From the NCBI GenBank assembly GCA_964036155.1, contig OZ038423.1, positions 77,143,249 through 77,207,248 of the forward strand: 64,000 bases of DNA, in the 5' to 3' direction. This DNA comes from Diploscapter coronatus. Its lineage: Eukaryota; Nematoda; Chromadorea; Rhabditida; Rhabditidae. Positions 50,617 through 62,242 of the stretch are shown piece after piece. A model generated the notes under the pieces. That model had not been told where the DNA came from. It saw only the letters and a program-made list of their open reading frames with translations, and did not search any database. Numbering within the stretch: the first letter of the stretch is position 1; every line of letters starts with the position of its first letter. Position numbers and translations under genes: made by a program.

Positions 50617-53600
50617 ATGAAACGAGTCTTTTGGTAAGCATTTTTCTTAAAGTTATTCAAATAAGAATAGAATTGAGTTTCAGTGCCTTCGCGGTGATAC
50701 TTTTGTCGTTGTGTATGTATCTGATTGAAGCTGCAAAAATCAACAAAAGATGCTCTAGGAATAGGTAATTTAATTTTGCAATTTAAAAATATTTAACACC
50801 GGGAACTTTCTTTGCACTTTGGTTGATTTCATAACGTCACTCGACGCATTTTTGCATCCAGTTTTGCGTCGTCAAAATCGCGCCCGATCCGATCAATTTC
50901 GCTATGAAAAACGCGTAAAGCTGTCACTTCGTTTTGAGAACGTTTCAAAGCTGAAACGACACACAATACTTGTGAAAGACTTTGTAAAGCTCTAAGATTT
51001 GACACCGAAAGTGAAAGTCGATAATTGCTAAAAAAAACACTACTTGAATTTATAAACAAAGGCTGGAGTAAATTGGAAATGTTGAAACGTCGTAGCGACT
51101 CAACATGAAGAAATAGACTACAAAATAAGAGAGCATTTCCCTACTATCTCATGGCCCTACACGATGTTTTGCCATGCTACGCCTTTGGGACGTGTCGGCA
51201 TTTCCAAATAGTCAAAATTAGAGATTTCAGTAGAGTTATACAGAATTTAGTTTTAGAATACTTCAATGTCTTTTGTTTTAGCATAAATCTCGGGAAATTA
51301 ATTGATACTCTACTGACTGACTACGACGTGCACCAATTACCCGAAGAAGATGGCGTCAACGTAACTATCGAGCTTCACGTTCAGGTACAGCTTATGTAAC
51401 TTATTTGAAATTAGTTTTTTTAATTAAGGGAATTTCCGGCATATCGGAAATTACCGGCGATTTCTCGCTGGATGTAATGTACAGTGAAATTTGGTCCGAT
51501 CCTAGATTGGCATTCAAGAATCTCGACGTTTGTGCTACAAATATTACGGTTAAGGTGGGAAGCTGGATATCGTAAAACCACGAACGAATTTCTCTAATTC
51601 ACAAAATTTAGTCCGATTTTCGAAAACGAATATGGACTCCCGATACTTGCATCATCAATTCCAAGTCGAGCTCGATACACAGCTCGCCGTCAGAAAACAC
51701 ATTCGTTATTCTCTATGAAAATGGACTCGTCTGGAGCAATTTTCGGTAGATATTTTCATTCCGCAAAAAACGCCAAAAAAAAAATTCAGATTGAACGTGA
51801 AAACACCATGCTCGGTGAATTTGAAGATGTTTCCGTTCGATTCACTTTCCTGTGAAATCGTGCTGGAAAGTTACTCGTTCAACGCTGCCGAAGTGCGATT
51901 GAACTGGCACGACTTTCCGATAACAATGATGGAAAAGGTTGTTGTCGCTTAAATTGATTAAATCCAGCATGTTGAGAATTTTTAGGTCGAACTACCGGAT
52001 TTCGACTTGACCGGTTGGCAAACCGAGCATCAAAGAGTCGAATATCCAAATGGTATCTGGGATCGAGCGAAGGTCAGATTTTTTCTTTCAAACTTTCGTA
52101 CTTTGTCATCATTTCGCCAACAAGATTATGCATGAATTCTCCCGAAATTTTGCATAATTGTTCCTTCATGAATTTTTCTGAAACGAAGATTTTCTTTGCT
52201 AGCCGCGAAATTCGATTTTCTTTGCATTTGACGTTAGAGAACGCTTCAAAGAGTATAGAAGAAGATAAGGGAAAGTTGAAGATCTTTCACGAAGCAATCC
52301 GTTTGTTTCACTGATTAGACATTCGGAAAATTATCTGCGTGTCTGAGTTTCCGATGATGAAATAGAGGTAGAGAGCAGAGAAACAGAGCATTCAATTTAG
52401 TGAGCAGTTCGGGTTGAGTGCAGCAGGAATGCAATTGACCCCCTTGTAAGGAAGCGAGCGATGCAAATACGTCATCCATACGAAGAAATCATTCAACAAT
52501 CTAATGGAGTAATCTGGAGAAGTGATAATGTAGTGACGCGATGAAAGATTACCCTCAAAATTCAACTAGTCTCTTGAAGTTCAAAAAGATGATCGATCGT
52601 TGAATTGTCAAAATTGAAACCATGAACTTGCCATCCTGATATTTTGCGATCAGTATCGAGTCTGAGACTACCATTCAAGCTCAGAATCTGAAATGATATG
52701 TTGGCAGTCAGGCCTGAAATCCTTAATGACTTCATTATTATCGAACAAATTTTTAAGAATTGAAAAAAATTTAGGTGAAATTCACGTTCGCTCGACGTTA
52801 TGGTTTCTACCTATTCCAGTCATATTTTCCTACGAGCTTAACAGTAATCAGTTCCTGGGTCGGTTTCTTTTTCGACGTCAGGAGCGTTTCTGCCAGGTCA
52901 GAGTTCGACCGTATTAGTTCTTTTAGGCAGACAATTTCAGAATCACTCTCGGAGTATCGTCTTTGTTAGCTCTGACTTTTCAATTCGGTAACGTCCTTCG
53001 TCACTTGCCTAGGGTGTCATATATTAAGGTAATTAGATCGCCCTTGTTAAGATAATTAATTCAACAATTGATAAATCTAGTGTCTTGATGTTTGGATGAT
53101 CTTCAGCGTCATATTTATCTTCGCCACACTCGTCGAATTAGCAATCGTTTGTCAATTGAATCGGTAGGATCATGAACTTCCTTGAAGGAATCAATGAATG
53201 TCATGATTTGCAGGTGGGAACGAGAACGACAAATCGGTTCCAAAGTCTTAGGTCATTGGTTAAATCAAATACGGTGAGTACTCATTTTGTTCGAAGACAA
53301 AAGTTTCCCGTGCAGTTGTACAGTTACAAATTTACCCTGAAAAGGGGATGATCAGAAGTCCTATTTCTATCTCGGATTTTGAAATAGGTTTAGATGAGCA
53401 ATTCGGTTTTGAATTCGCCAATCTTCAAACTCTGACTGAGTTTCTTGTTTCAAACTCAAAGAGGGCTGAAATATCGAAAATTTCAAGACTGAAGTCGAAT
53501 TTGGATTCCAAATTCTTCTTACTCACATAACATCTTTGAAGTCATGAGTTTGCAAACATTCCATCCTCAGAAAAACACGCAAGAATGAGATGCGGCAAAA

Positions 53601-55165
53601 CGGCGAAGGTATTCGGAAGCGGTTGTGGGGCGGAGGAGGCGATAAGAAGTCTTCGCCCGCACAAACGCCTACCTCACAGCCCGGCTCCACTCTCATGGTT
53701 AACAAGGCCGGAGATGACAGCAACTGCAACACGAAGACTCCGCCGTCTCCGAAGAATTTCGGATCCGGCAAGGACGTGGTAAGAATTTTCTATTGTTTTC
53801 TTGGTTGTTAGTTCATTTTGATGTGCTCAAACCTGAGAATGCAGCATTTCTATACCTGCATGGATTTGCAGTAAATCATGATGAACTATCAGCTTTGACC
53901 TCATCAGAAATTATCCTCCAGCAAAACTTACGGTTTTAAAATGTTGAGGAAAAAATTCTAGAAATTTGAACAGTCCTTCACTTTCGTTGGACATCCTGTG
54001 AGTTCTCAAATGGCTTTGTAAATCGTAAAACCCTAGCTTTCCGTGGGTCCTTCGGCTTAGATTAACGTGCAATCTATCCAGTACTCTGAAAGTGTCATAG
54101 TAGTCGTCTTCACCTATCCAAGCGCTAACTAACACTATCACTCGCACTAACTCAGCTATTTAGATGGTTTAGTTCTGTAAAAGTATATACGTTTTAGCTC
54201 GTATGAATATGTGAAACTTTCAAATTTAGAATCCTGAATCGGATGGATTTACGTACGATCGAGTGAAGAAGCCCGGATCTATACAAAGTTTCATTCAACG
54301 ATTAGCGTATAGCCTATGTCCACCCGATCGGGATTGGACTATCACAAGTGTACAGGTAATTTAGTAGAACGCCTCTTGCAAGATATTGAACTAGTTTATC
54401 ATTTGATGAAAATGTATCGGATTATTGAGCCATGCGAGAAACTCAATCCTGCATACATTTTGCAAGTGGGGAAGATCAGGCCACGTCCCCATCGAAAATC
54501 ATTGACTCTTCGACGCAGATGACCCAAATTTTCAATCGAATTTCAAGGTTTTAATTACTATTTTCGCTAATTGTTTTAATAATTACCATCCAAATAATTG
54601 GATAATTGACCTATTATACTAATTAAATTAAACTGAAATTCCGTCGTTTCCCCCAGTTCCAGCAATGAAAAATCAAGAGAATTTTGTAACTGATCGAATT
54701 GCACTGTAAACTGCATGAATCCTGTCGAAAATACGCTATGAAAGCGTTAATTAGTCAATTATCTAATGATTTTGCGGTAATTATCGAAAGTAATTAACGA
54801 AAATCACAATTAAATCGCGAAGATCGAGCGAAAATTGGAATAGCTCCTTTGAGCAGTCGATTTTTGAAGGGAACGTGGCTTGATTTGATCGACTGGCAAA
54901 ATGTATTCAGGACTGAGTTTCTTGCATTGCTCAGTGTGACATCTAATCTTTCCCATTCAAGGACTAAAATTTTCAGATAACTGACTTAAGAGATTTTGAA
55001 TGTAAATTCTCAAATTTAGGTCGACCGATGCTCAATGATTATGTTTCCGTTATCATTTTTGGTATTTAATATTGTGTAAGTCATAGAATTTATTTTTCCG
55101 AATCAAATTTTTTTAAATTTAGCTACTGGTCAATATACTTTATGAAAATGGATAGGCCAATGTGA
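50617..55165 (+). CDS. Cys-loop ligand-gated ion channel subunit, nematode orphan type, anion-like pore
   Basis: Pentameric neurotransmitter-gated channel subunit. Fifteen exons: 50617-50633, 50684-50764, 51282-51384, 51429-51554, 51612-51745, 51790-51937, 51986-52072, 52775-52896, 52941-53028, 53081-53163, 53214-53273, 53571-53778, 54230-54355, 55020-55075 and 55123-55165 (1482 nt, 493 aa). Signal peptide ([20 protein letters not shown]), extracellular domain with WTPDTC, and a 13-residue Cys-loop (C161 to C175, MFPFDS inside). M1 is followed by the M1-M2 link ending SVSAR, then M2 starting [16 protein letters not shown], then M3. A roughly 130-residue basic, Pro/Ser/Gly-rich cytoplasmic loop leads to M4 ([16 protein letters not shown]). 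The Ala-Arg at the inner pore mouth and lack of a Glu there suggest anion selectivity. [16 protein letters not shown] resembles the nematode orphan LGC group. The agonist is unknown. Confidence 0.88.
54356..55019 (+). promoter_or_regulatory. TAATTA-rich intron of the channel gene, possible enhancer
   Basis: The part at about 54545-54805 is unusually dense in TAAT/ATTA and TAATTA cores in both orientations, the recognition core of homeodomain factors. It is within a 664 bp intron, longer than most here. The AT-rich background raises the chance expectation, so this is only suggestive. Confidence 0.25.
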
Positions 55166-55540
55166 CGAGTTCCACAAATTATGAACTTTCAACTTTTTCT
55201 TCGAAAAAAGATAAATTGATTGAAGATGAATCTATGAGATGATCTATTGAAAAGAATAAAATTGTACCTCATCAATAATTGACGCATTTCATAAATTAAT
55301 AACTAAACGTAAATAAAAAGCAAGAGGTTTGAGTTAGAATTGTAGAAAAGTGATCAACCTGGGAATGTTAGTCGAGAAAATGTCAAAATGTCATCATCTA
55401 AATTAACCTAGACTATTCACTACTTTTTCAAGTATTACTAACTTCCGCCCACTCAATAATGTCAATGTTATTGATAAAGCATGACCGGTCGATAACTGAG
55501 AGGAATATGAAATAACAAACTAAGAATAAGAATCACGATA

Positions 55541-55758
55541 ATGCATCAGAACTTGGGAAAGGTGAGTGGTAAACGAAAACCGGTAATTCGCGTCTTCACG
55601 ACTGAAGGCGCAGACGAGAATTATGAAATGATCGTGAGTCTTATCAAAACAACTATCAACATATTGCAAAACAGTTCGCCAAACTTTCGGTTTTCGACAT
55701 CAATAAATTCTACAACATCCTTGGCATTGCGGTGTGTTGCTTATTTTCCCCGAACTAA
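55541..55758 (+). CDS. Candidate 58-residue protein just upstream of the TTR-like gene
   Basis: Exons 55541-55633 and 55675-55758 join in phase through a gtgagt donor and an AAAACAG acceptor. The N-terminus is basic (MHQNLGKVSGKRKPVIRVF). The C-terminal half (FAKLSVFDINKFYNILGIAV) is amphipathic to hydrophobic and ends CCLFSPN. The stop is 19 nt before the TTR-like ATG. Alternatively exon 2 is simply the 5' leader of the TTR-like mRNA. No family recognised. Confidence 0.28.
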
Positions 55759-55777
55759 CTTGTCTAACTAATCAATT

Positions 55778-56563
55778 ATGATCAAAACTATTCTGATTCT
55801 ATCCTGCATCTACTTCCCCCTAGCTTCGGCTTTGGGCAGAACTCAATCAGTCGGGGTCAAAGGTCGATTGATGTGCCACGATAAACCAGCATCTGGAGTT
55901 AGAGTGTGGGTTTCAAAGAGTTTATCAACCTAGAATTTTCATAGCATCATGTAAGAAGAAACTTCATGACTGTCCCCAATTAATATTATTTTTCCATTGG
56001 CTAATTTGGACGACTGTCTATGAATTTCGTTTCAGTAAATTGTACGAAAAAGACGTGTTGGTCGATACTAAACTCGATGATAAGACTACCGATTCAAACG
56101 GGGAATATCTGTTGCAAGGAACTGATACTGAAGTAATCAATCCTGGCATTTTCCCAAACTTCATTACTATTTTAGTTCTCTACGATCGACCCTCGATTGA
56201 ATGTAAGATAACTTCATAATAATCGTGCTCATAGATTCAAAGAATCGGTGAAGCACGATTATTTCGAAGTTATCTTGACATGAACACCCAATTTAGATCT
56301 ATCACGGTAAGAAGCATGACTGATTTGGACAATTTGCAAGAAGACGGTTTTAGATTGTGACGACGACTGGACACCATGTCAAAGAAGAATAACAATTTCG
56401 ATTCCAGATAAATACGTTGCCTCAGGAAGTACCGCTACAAATGTAGAGAGCATTTTGTTATTACGATCTTCATTTTACATCGTCTTAGATTTTCGACATG
56501 GGCACGTTGCAATTGGCAGGAAAGTTCTCAGGCGAAACACGCGACTGTATCCACCGACATTAG
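55778..56563 (+). CDS. Transthyretin-like (TTR) family secreted protein
   Basis: Nematode-specific secreted transthyretin-related protein (the family includes TTR-52, an extracellular corpse-recognition bridge). Six exons: 55778-55905, 56036-56132, 56176-56202, 56297-56306, 56354-56442 and 56489-56563 (426 nt, 141 aa, the usual size). The signal peptide starts MIKTILILSCIYFPLASA. The beta-sandwich shows VGVKGRLMCHDKPASGVRV, KLYEKDVLVDTKLDD, TTDSNGEYLLQGTDTE and IYHDCDDDWTPCQRR, with four family cysteines, and IPDKYV then a final DCIH. Exon 4 is only 10 nt and completes IYHD. Intron 3 is almost entirely a hairpin. An AATAAA is at 56629-56634. Function beyond the family is not inferable. Confidence 0.92.
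56203..56296. repeat. Intron made almost entirely of an inverted repeat
   Basis: 25 bp arms at 56205-56229 and 56252-56276 match at 23 positions with a 22 nt loop. The left arm begins inside the gtaaga donor of intron 3 of the TTR-like gene, so the hairpin fills about three quarters of the 94 bp intron. Confidence 0.8.
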
Positions 56564-56699
56564 AAGAATTTCTCGAAGATACTTTATAATCGTTATTGAA
56601 AGAAGCTCTGAAACCTTTTCCTATTGTAAATAAAGTTTTTTTTTCATCATTAATGTCAAAATAAAAAGTGAAAAAATTAAAGTCGACAAATTTGAATGC

Positions 56700-58855
56700 A
56701 TGCCTACTGCTTATTCAATATTTGCTTCTCACCATTATCGACCGAAAGGAATCGTAATGTACGTGAAATGGTGGCTCGTGGTAGCTGGATGGACGACTGC
56801 GCTCAGTTCATGGTATCAGATCATTCTGGGTTAGTTGTTCAACACAATCCGAAGTTTTTGTGAATTTTATATTTGATCATCATTCACGATTAATCGAACT
56901 TTCCTCCTTCAGTTCTGGCGTTGGGTCGGAATGAGTTCGAGTTCGCGATGCATAAAGTCGTCATTTGGACGGGGCTCTGGATCGTCATCTCCTGTTCGTT
57001 CTTCAGCGCAGTAAATAAAACAAGTTTCTTGGCATAACGAAGATTTTGTACTGACAGAGACCGTGCAGAAAATTCATAGCATGCTCTTATGCTTTCTTCC
57101 TCAGCATAATGTCATAATGTTGCAAATGGATTTCAAATTATCGTCCTCTGTTCAGATTTTCGCCACCCCTCGACCGACACCTGATCGATATCGTGTATCA
57201 CATCGATCCACGAAAGACAGCGACATCAAAAATGTTAGTCTTTCAGCCATCTTGAGGTGATAGAAGTTTCAGTTGATCTATTGCACGAAATGCTCTGCCT
57301 ACAAGCCGCACCGAACACATCACTGCAAAGTCTGTCAGAGATGCATCATGCGCATGGATCATCATTGTCCGCTCATTCAGGTAGGCAAATTTGGAGGCAA
57401 AAAACTAATTCAAAGAGAAGTCATTTTGAATGGAGATATAAGAAAATCGTGAAGTCGTGATCATTCATCGGTCATCCTGAATACCACTTCTCTGCTCTCA
57501 CTTTTCTAGCTCCCCTCGATATTTTTCTTCGAAATTCATTTTGCTACCGTGATTCGTTTGTTTGCGATTCGTACTTGATCTTCGAAAATTCTCGCCACCC
57601 AAATTGACAAATCGTTAAACTCTCTTACCTCATTTCATATGCAAAATATGCTCAGTGACGCGCTCGTAACAATTCAACACATTTCGATGCAAATCAATCG
57701 CTTTTTCAACCCAGAATCGGTCCTACAATGAAAAAAAACAAGTCTACCCGCAAAAACTTCAATACTGTGACGTGAAATTGATCAAATACAGAAAGAAAAA
57801 TAGCAGATGATCCAGTTTTTGCATATCAAAGCATTCTGCTGCGATGGTAAATCTATTTTTGTTTTCAAGCGACAGAAAAGGTTGTAAAAATGACGAACGT
57901 TGTTCGAGTGAGATTTTGAAAAACAATTGATGAGTAATGAAGAAGTTAATAAACAAATCATAGAAAAGTCAAAATTGAATAAAATGAGGAAATCCTGTAG
58001 GCGTGCATTCATCACCACAACCACAAGTTCTTCCTGCTCTACCTGTTTTGGCCGATGACGATGGGGATCTACGTTGCACTCATCGGGCTACCTTACGTCT
58101 GCAGAGTTAGTTAATAAAAAATTCAAATTCTCAAACTAACATCTTGCAGATAGTCATGCAAATTTGGAATGGCAAGACTAGTCTGACTACCGAGCAGCAT
58201 CTCATCAATAGCGCCTACATGAATGCGGTGGTAAGCATTATGCTATTAGTCGATTAGTGTAGTCATAAATTCTTGAATTTCAAGCGTTATGAAGAATATG
58301 TCAAAGTCTCATCAGTCTAAAAAAAGAAGAAATTGAATTAGAATGTGAGAAAATTTGTGAATTTAGGTAATCGCAGGGTCGGTGGGTAAATTGCTGTGGT
58401 ACCAGTTGAAGATCTGCGTCCACAATCGGACCACCATCGAGGATTACAAAATCGACTCCATCGAGTGGAACCATCAGTTGGTCAGTTTCAGAAAGTTTCC
58501 ATTTATATGACGTCACATAATAATACATCATTTTGCATGAGTAACTGAATTCTCTGTTCGCATTTTGCATCACTGATGATGAGAATATCAACCCCCGCTC
58601 CGTTCAACTTCGTGTTTGCGTGAAAAATCGTTCTTCCATTTCAAACTCGTTGAATATGCAGAAAAACCTAGAAATAATCGTTTTTGAAAACACGTTTAGA
58701 ACGAGAAATACACGGTATACGACTTGGGCAGCCGAATGGCGAATTTCAAAGCGATTTTCGGTGAAAATTCGCTCCTTTGGTTGCTGCCGATTTTGAACAC
58801 TCCAGATAAGAAAGAAATCGAGAAAAAGAATCTTGAACGAGAAAATTTTAGGTGA
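56700..58855 (+). CDS. DHHC-type palmitoyltransferase
   Basis: Membrane S-acyltransferase that attaches palmitate to cysteines of substrate proteins at Golgi, ER or plasma membrane. Eight exons: start to 56829, 56913-57010, 57156-57233, 57273-57380, 58001-58105, 58150-58230, 58367-58480 and 58700-58855. Starting at 56700 gives 289 aa; the in-frame ATG at 56757 gives 270 aa. Two N-terminal membrane helices precede the zinc domain, and two more follow. The zinc ligands fit Cx2Cx9HCx2Cx2Cx4DHHCx5Cx4[16 protein letters not shown], then [14 protein letters not shown]. The usual PWxxNCVG after DHHC is PLIQACIHHHN, an unusual variant that keeps the ligands. A TTIE motif (TTxE class) and a PaCCT-like [15 protein letters not shown] near the C-terminus are present. 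It begins 137 bp after the TTR-like stop, so cotranscription is possible. Confidence 0.88.
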
Positions 58856-59753
58856 TGGTGTGAACTATCCGAAAATTCGCAAGTTAGGTCGCGAAATCGA
58901 GCAATTCATCTAGAAATCTACCTCGAAAATCGAAGTTTAAGAAAGAATCTCGAGGATAAAATTTTATTTTAATAACAGTATTTGAATTTTGAAGAAATGA
59001 AACGAAATGCTGTATGACACAGATAATACTCGTAGTGGAGGAAATGTTGTGGAAACAACTGAAAACAAAGACAGCAACAATAATTAGATAGGATAAAGAA
59101 TGATATGACAAAATGATTTTCGAATAGAGTACGGGACATCTGGAAATTTTTGGCATCATGACATTATGTCTCGGGAATACGTTTGAGAAAGGATGGGATC
59201 GGTCGGAATACAACTCTTATTTTATAGAACAGCAATATTCCATGCCAAGATGATAAATGGTTTCCAGATTCCCAGAAAACAAGTAAATTTGAAAACTGTA
59301 GCGAAAGATTGAAGTAGTACTTTAGACTAGGGAAATGTTACCATTTCAAAATTTCACAATATTCCAAATAGAGCATGCTTTCAGCATGTGAATACGCGCA
59401 ATTTTTTTCGTCAAACGTGCGTAGAAAACCACGTAAAGTTCAGGAAAGAACACTAATTTACATGAGGTAAAATAACTGGATTTGGGGGAAAACAATAGGG
59501 AAAGATCAGTCATGTTTGACGTCATCAGGTAATAAATTATTTTTTGAAAATGAAGAAATATTTTCCAGAATGATAAATCAAGATTTGTTCAATATTATAG
59601 AAAAAGGGAATCTTGATTTTATCATGCAAACTGGAAAAGCGCTCATTTGGAGCAGAATATCAATACAAATAAAAAAAACAAGAAGTGGCCTAACCCCATT
59701 TCTGGCCCCAATTTCATCGTCACTCGACCGCATGCCCATTTTGATGATGCGGC
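58856..59753. other. Tail-to-tail intergenic gap
   Basis: About 0.9 kb between the 3' ends of the DHHC and zinc-finger genes. AT-rich. The 109-codon frame on the minus strand (58884-59213) lacks splice or family support. Nothing else seen. Confidence 0.5.
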
Positions 59754-62242
59754 TTAATACCTGTTGCTTCGACGCAACCCTCCGTGTTCCGAGCGGTGAC
59801 GGCTCATGTGGGTATGCAGAGAACGACGGCCCTAGAACATTCGCATTTTCCGAGAAAAAATAAGAATAAATTCAAATAAAAAAAACCTTGAAAACGCGTC
59901 CGCAATGGTTGCAAATGAACGTCTCTTGCTGAAACTAATCGATTATTTTGCGAAAAATGTAAAAAAGTTAGTGAAGTTTGAACAAAAATCGGTAAGTAAT
60001 GAACCTGAATGACGTGGACTTCCTTGTGGTGCTTGTCGAGACTGGCCTTCGTGCGGAAATGCGTGTGGCAAATCGGGCATGGAATCGCTTTCTCGCCGTG
60101 TTCCTCAAATATTTTTTTCGATGGTTCAATATTTTTGAAAGAATCGTTGAATTAGAAAGTTATTCTTACTTCAAATTCTTATTCAAAGTGAAGAAAATCT
60201 CACATGTATCTTGTGCATGAAGAGCATTTTGGCAGAGCTGAAGTTCTGCTTGCAGATGTGGCAGTAGGTTCGTTGGAAAGCACGCGACAGCATCGGATTC
60301 TCCTCTTCGCTGATCGTCTGCAAATTTACCAATTCTTTCAACTTATTATTTTTCAGAAAATTGTACAGATAGAATATTGCAAAATGTAATTGGAGAGCAA
60401 ATAAAAATGACTAACATAAGGGACTTTGAGTCCGAGTTTGGCGAAAAGTTTTCCTTTGATTTGGGTCTTTTTGTCGATCGTCACCTCGTCCATCGGCCGA
60501 AAGACTTTCGCGATCGGTTCCTGGAAAATTGAATTTTCCAAAATTCACGAAACTTGATACTTTTCAAAGAAATTTAAAATATGAGGGTTGTTGTATCGAG
60601 ACATTAGAATACAGTTATTCTATTCACGATCAACAAAAGACAAGTTGATGATGAGACAAAGTTAGCACATCAACGTTGTTAGATACTGAATGCTATATAA
60701 GGCTTCACTATTCATTTTGATTCGTTATCAATCGCGACCTCCTCAAGACTAGCAGAACTAGGAAAACCTCTCCCTATGGAGTTCCTCAGGCGGATCTCAT
60801 AGATGAACAAGGCTAATCAGCTCCTAGTTCTTCGCTTCACTCACCAACGCCTACGTCCAAGGATTCTCCAGTATCTAATGATCTTTAGCAGCCCGTAGTT
60901 GCATGATCTTATTCAATGTTAATAAATCATTGCTCCTCAAATCTGTGCTTTCCCATGGTCACCGAGCCACACAATACAAAGGACATCATATTCGACCAAA
61001 AATCAACTTTCTGTTAAATTCTCTAAAGTCTAACCTCTCCCTTCAAGATCCTTCTCCTCTCCAATTTGTCAGCCAGCTTCTGGTCGTCATCCTTCACGCG
61101 CACCTTCATCCCGAGGATTAGCGGGGAAGTCGGACGAGCATAGGGATCGTAGTCCACTAGTTCGAAAGTCACCACAGGCCTAAAATTTGCAGAAGCCCTT
61201 AACAAAAAAATCAATCTTTTTACAATCACTTCATTTTTATTGAAAATTTCGAAGAAGATGACTTAGGTCAATAACACAAAGTCAGCACAGCATCATTCTA
61301 TGTGTTAATCATATGTCACTTCTTAAAATGATGCTATTTTGAAGAAACCAAAAGAAATAAATACGAAAATGGACAAACTTGGGATAGTCCTCATCGATCT
61401 CGATGGACTGGATGGCCCTCTGCAATTCGTCCTCGGTTTCCATCGGCAGGGCAATCGCGTTTTTGTCGGGCGTCTGGCACGAAACCGACTGGTGTTTCTG
61501 CTGCTGCCCTTGGGAAACGAACGGCAGGTTGAAGTAACTGCAGTTTTTATTCAGCTACTTGAGAATCTCAACTCTTCAAGTCATGCGGATTAGTGTTGGA
61601 AAAAACGATTCCTCTTCCTATCATTTCTCATCACTTGACATAGCATAATGGCTCGAAGTTTCCAAGTAGTCTTTTTCTACTTTTCCATGACTCACTTGAA
61701 ATCGTATCCCTTGTAGAGATCGTTCTCGATACTGTACCAGCGCACGTCTTCCGTGGGGTTGTGACGAACCTGAAAACCAATTTATTTTTCGCAATTTCCG
61801 ATATAAACAATAAAATTCCTTACAAATTGATCGATTTGCGGCACGTAGTCAGCGACTTCGGGCTCCTGAAAATAGTTCTTAGGAAAGCTGGGTTAAAAGT
61901 TGTTTCGAAAACAGACTTGGCAATTGTTAGAAAAAGTTGCAAGTCTGTTCGAAAATTAAAAAAAGACCTTGAAATAAAATCTTTTCCATGTTTTAAAAAT
62001 TAACTTTCTTTGTAATTTATTGAAAAAAGGGAATTTGACCTAAATAAGTTTCTACTAGTCAGAACTCTTACCTGCTCGACGACGTCCGTCCAGAATCCGT
62101 CGCTATCGCCGACGATCTCCCCTTCTTCGAGCTCGTACTGCCTGTACTGTCCGCTGTAGCTGCTATAGCCGATGACCTGGTCGGGCTGATAGGCGATTGG
62201 CTGCGACGTCGACTTCGCCTGACTCATCGGGTTCTTGCACAT
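59754..62242 (-). CDS. Protein with three C2H2 zinc fingers
   Basis: Probable nuclear nucleic-acid-binding protein; no orthologue recognised. Ten exons: 62072-62242, 61824-61865, 61696-61769, 61379-61537, 61035-61179, 60416-60520, 60204-60317, 60005-60103, 59887-59928 and 59754-59831. They total 1029 nt (342 aa). The N-terminal half is acidic and Gln/Tyr-rich (YELEEGEIVGDSDGFW). A likely conserved middle begins RPVVTFELVDYDPYARP and continues into a charged helix. Three tandem fingers follow: CHICKQNF..H..H, CPICHTHF..H..H and CNHCGRVF..H..H, all with CxxC-x12-H spacing and intact ligands; the last is split by intron 9. The end is basic (GGLRRSNRY). A gtatta donor two codons before the stop allows further exons. 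The start could also be the Met at codon 6. Intron 5 holds LTR-like sequence. Confidence 0.8.
60589..60978 (-). mobile_element. Possible solo-LTR-like insertion in an intron (orientation uncertain)
   Basis: A block of about 390 bp starts TGTTG, has a TATATAAGG near 60703, an AATAAA followed by TTGCTCC near 60921, and ends ACACAATACA. Its composition is less AT-rich than the flanks. No target duplication and no second copy were found. The TATA box and poly(A) signal read on the plus strand, opposite the host gene. Weak call. Confidence 0.25.

Noticed and set aside
58884..59213. 109-codon minus-strand frame between the DHHC and zinc-finger genes
   Set aside because: No start context, no acceptor, no domain; lies in a 3' intergenic gap.
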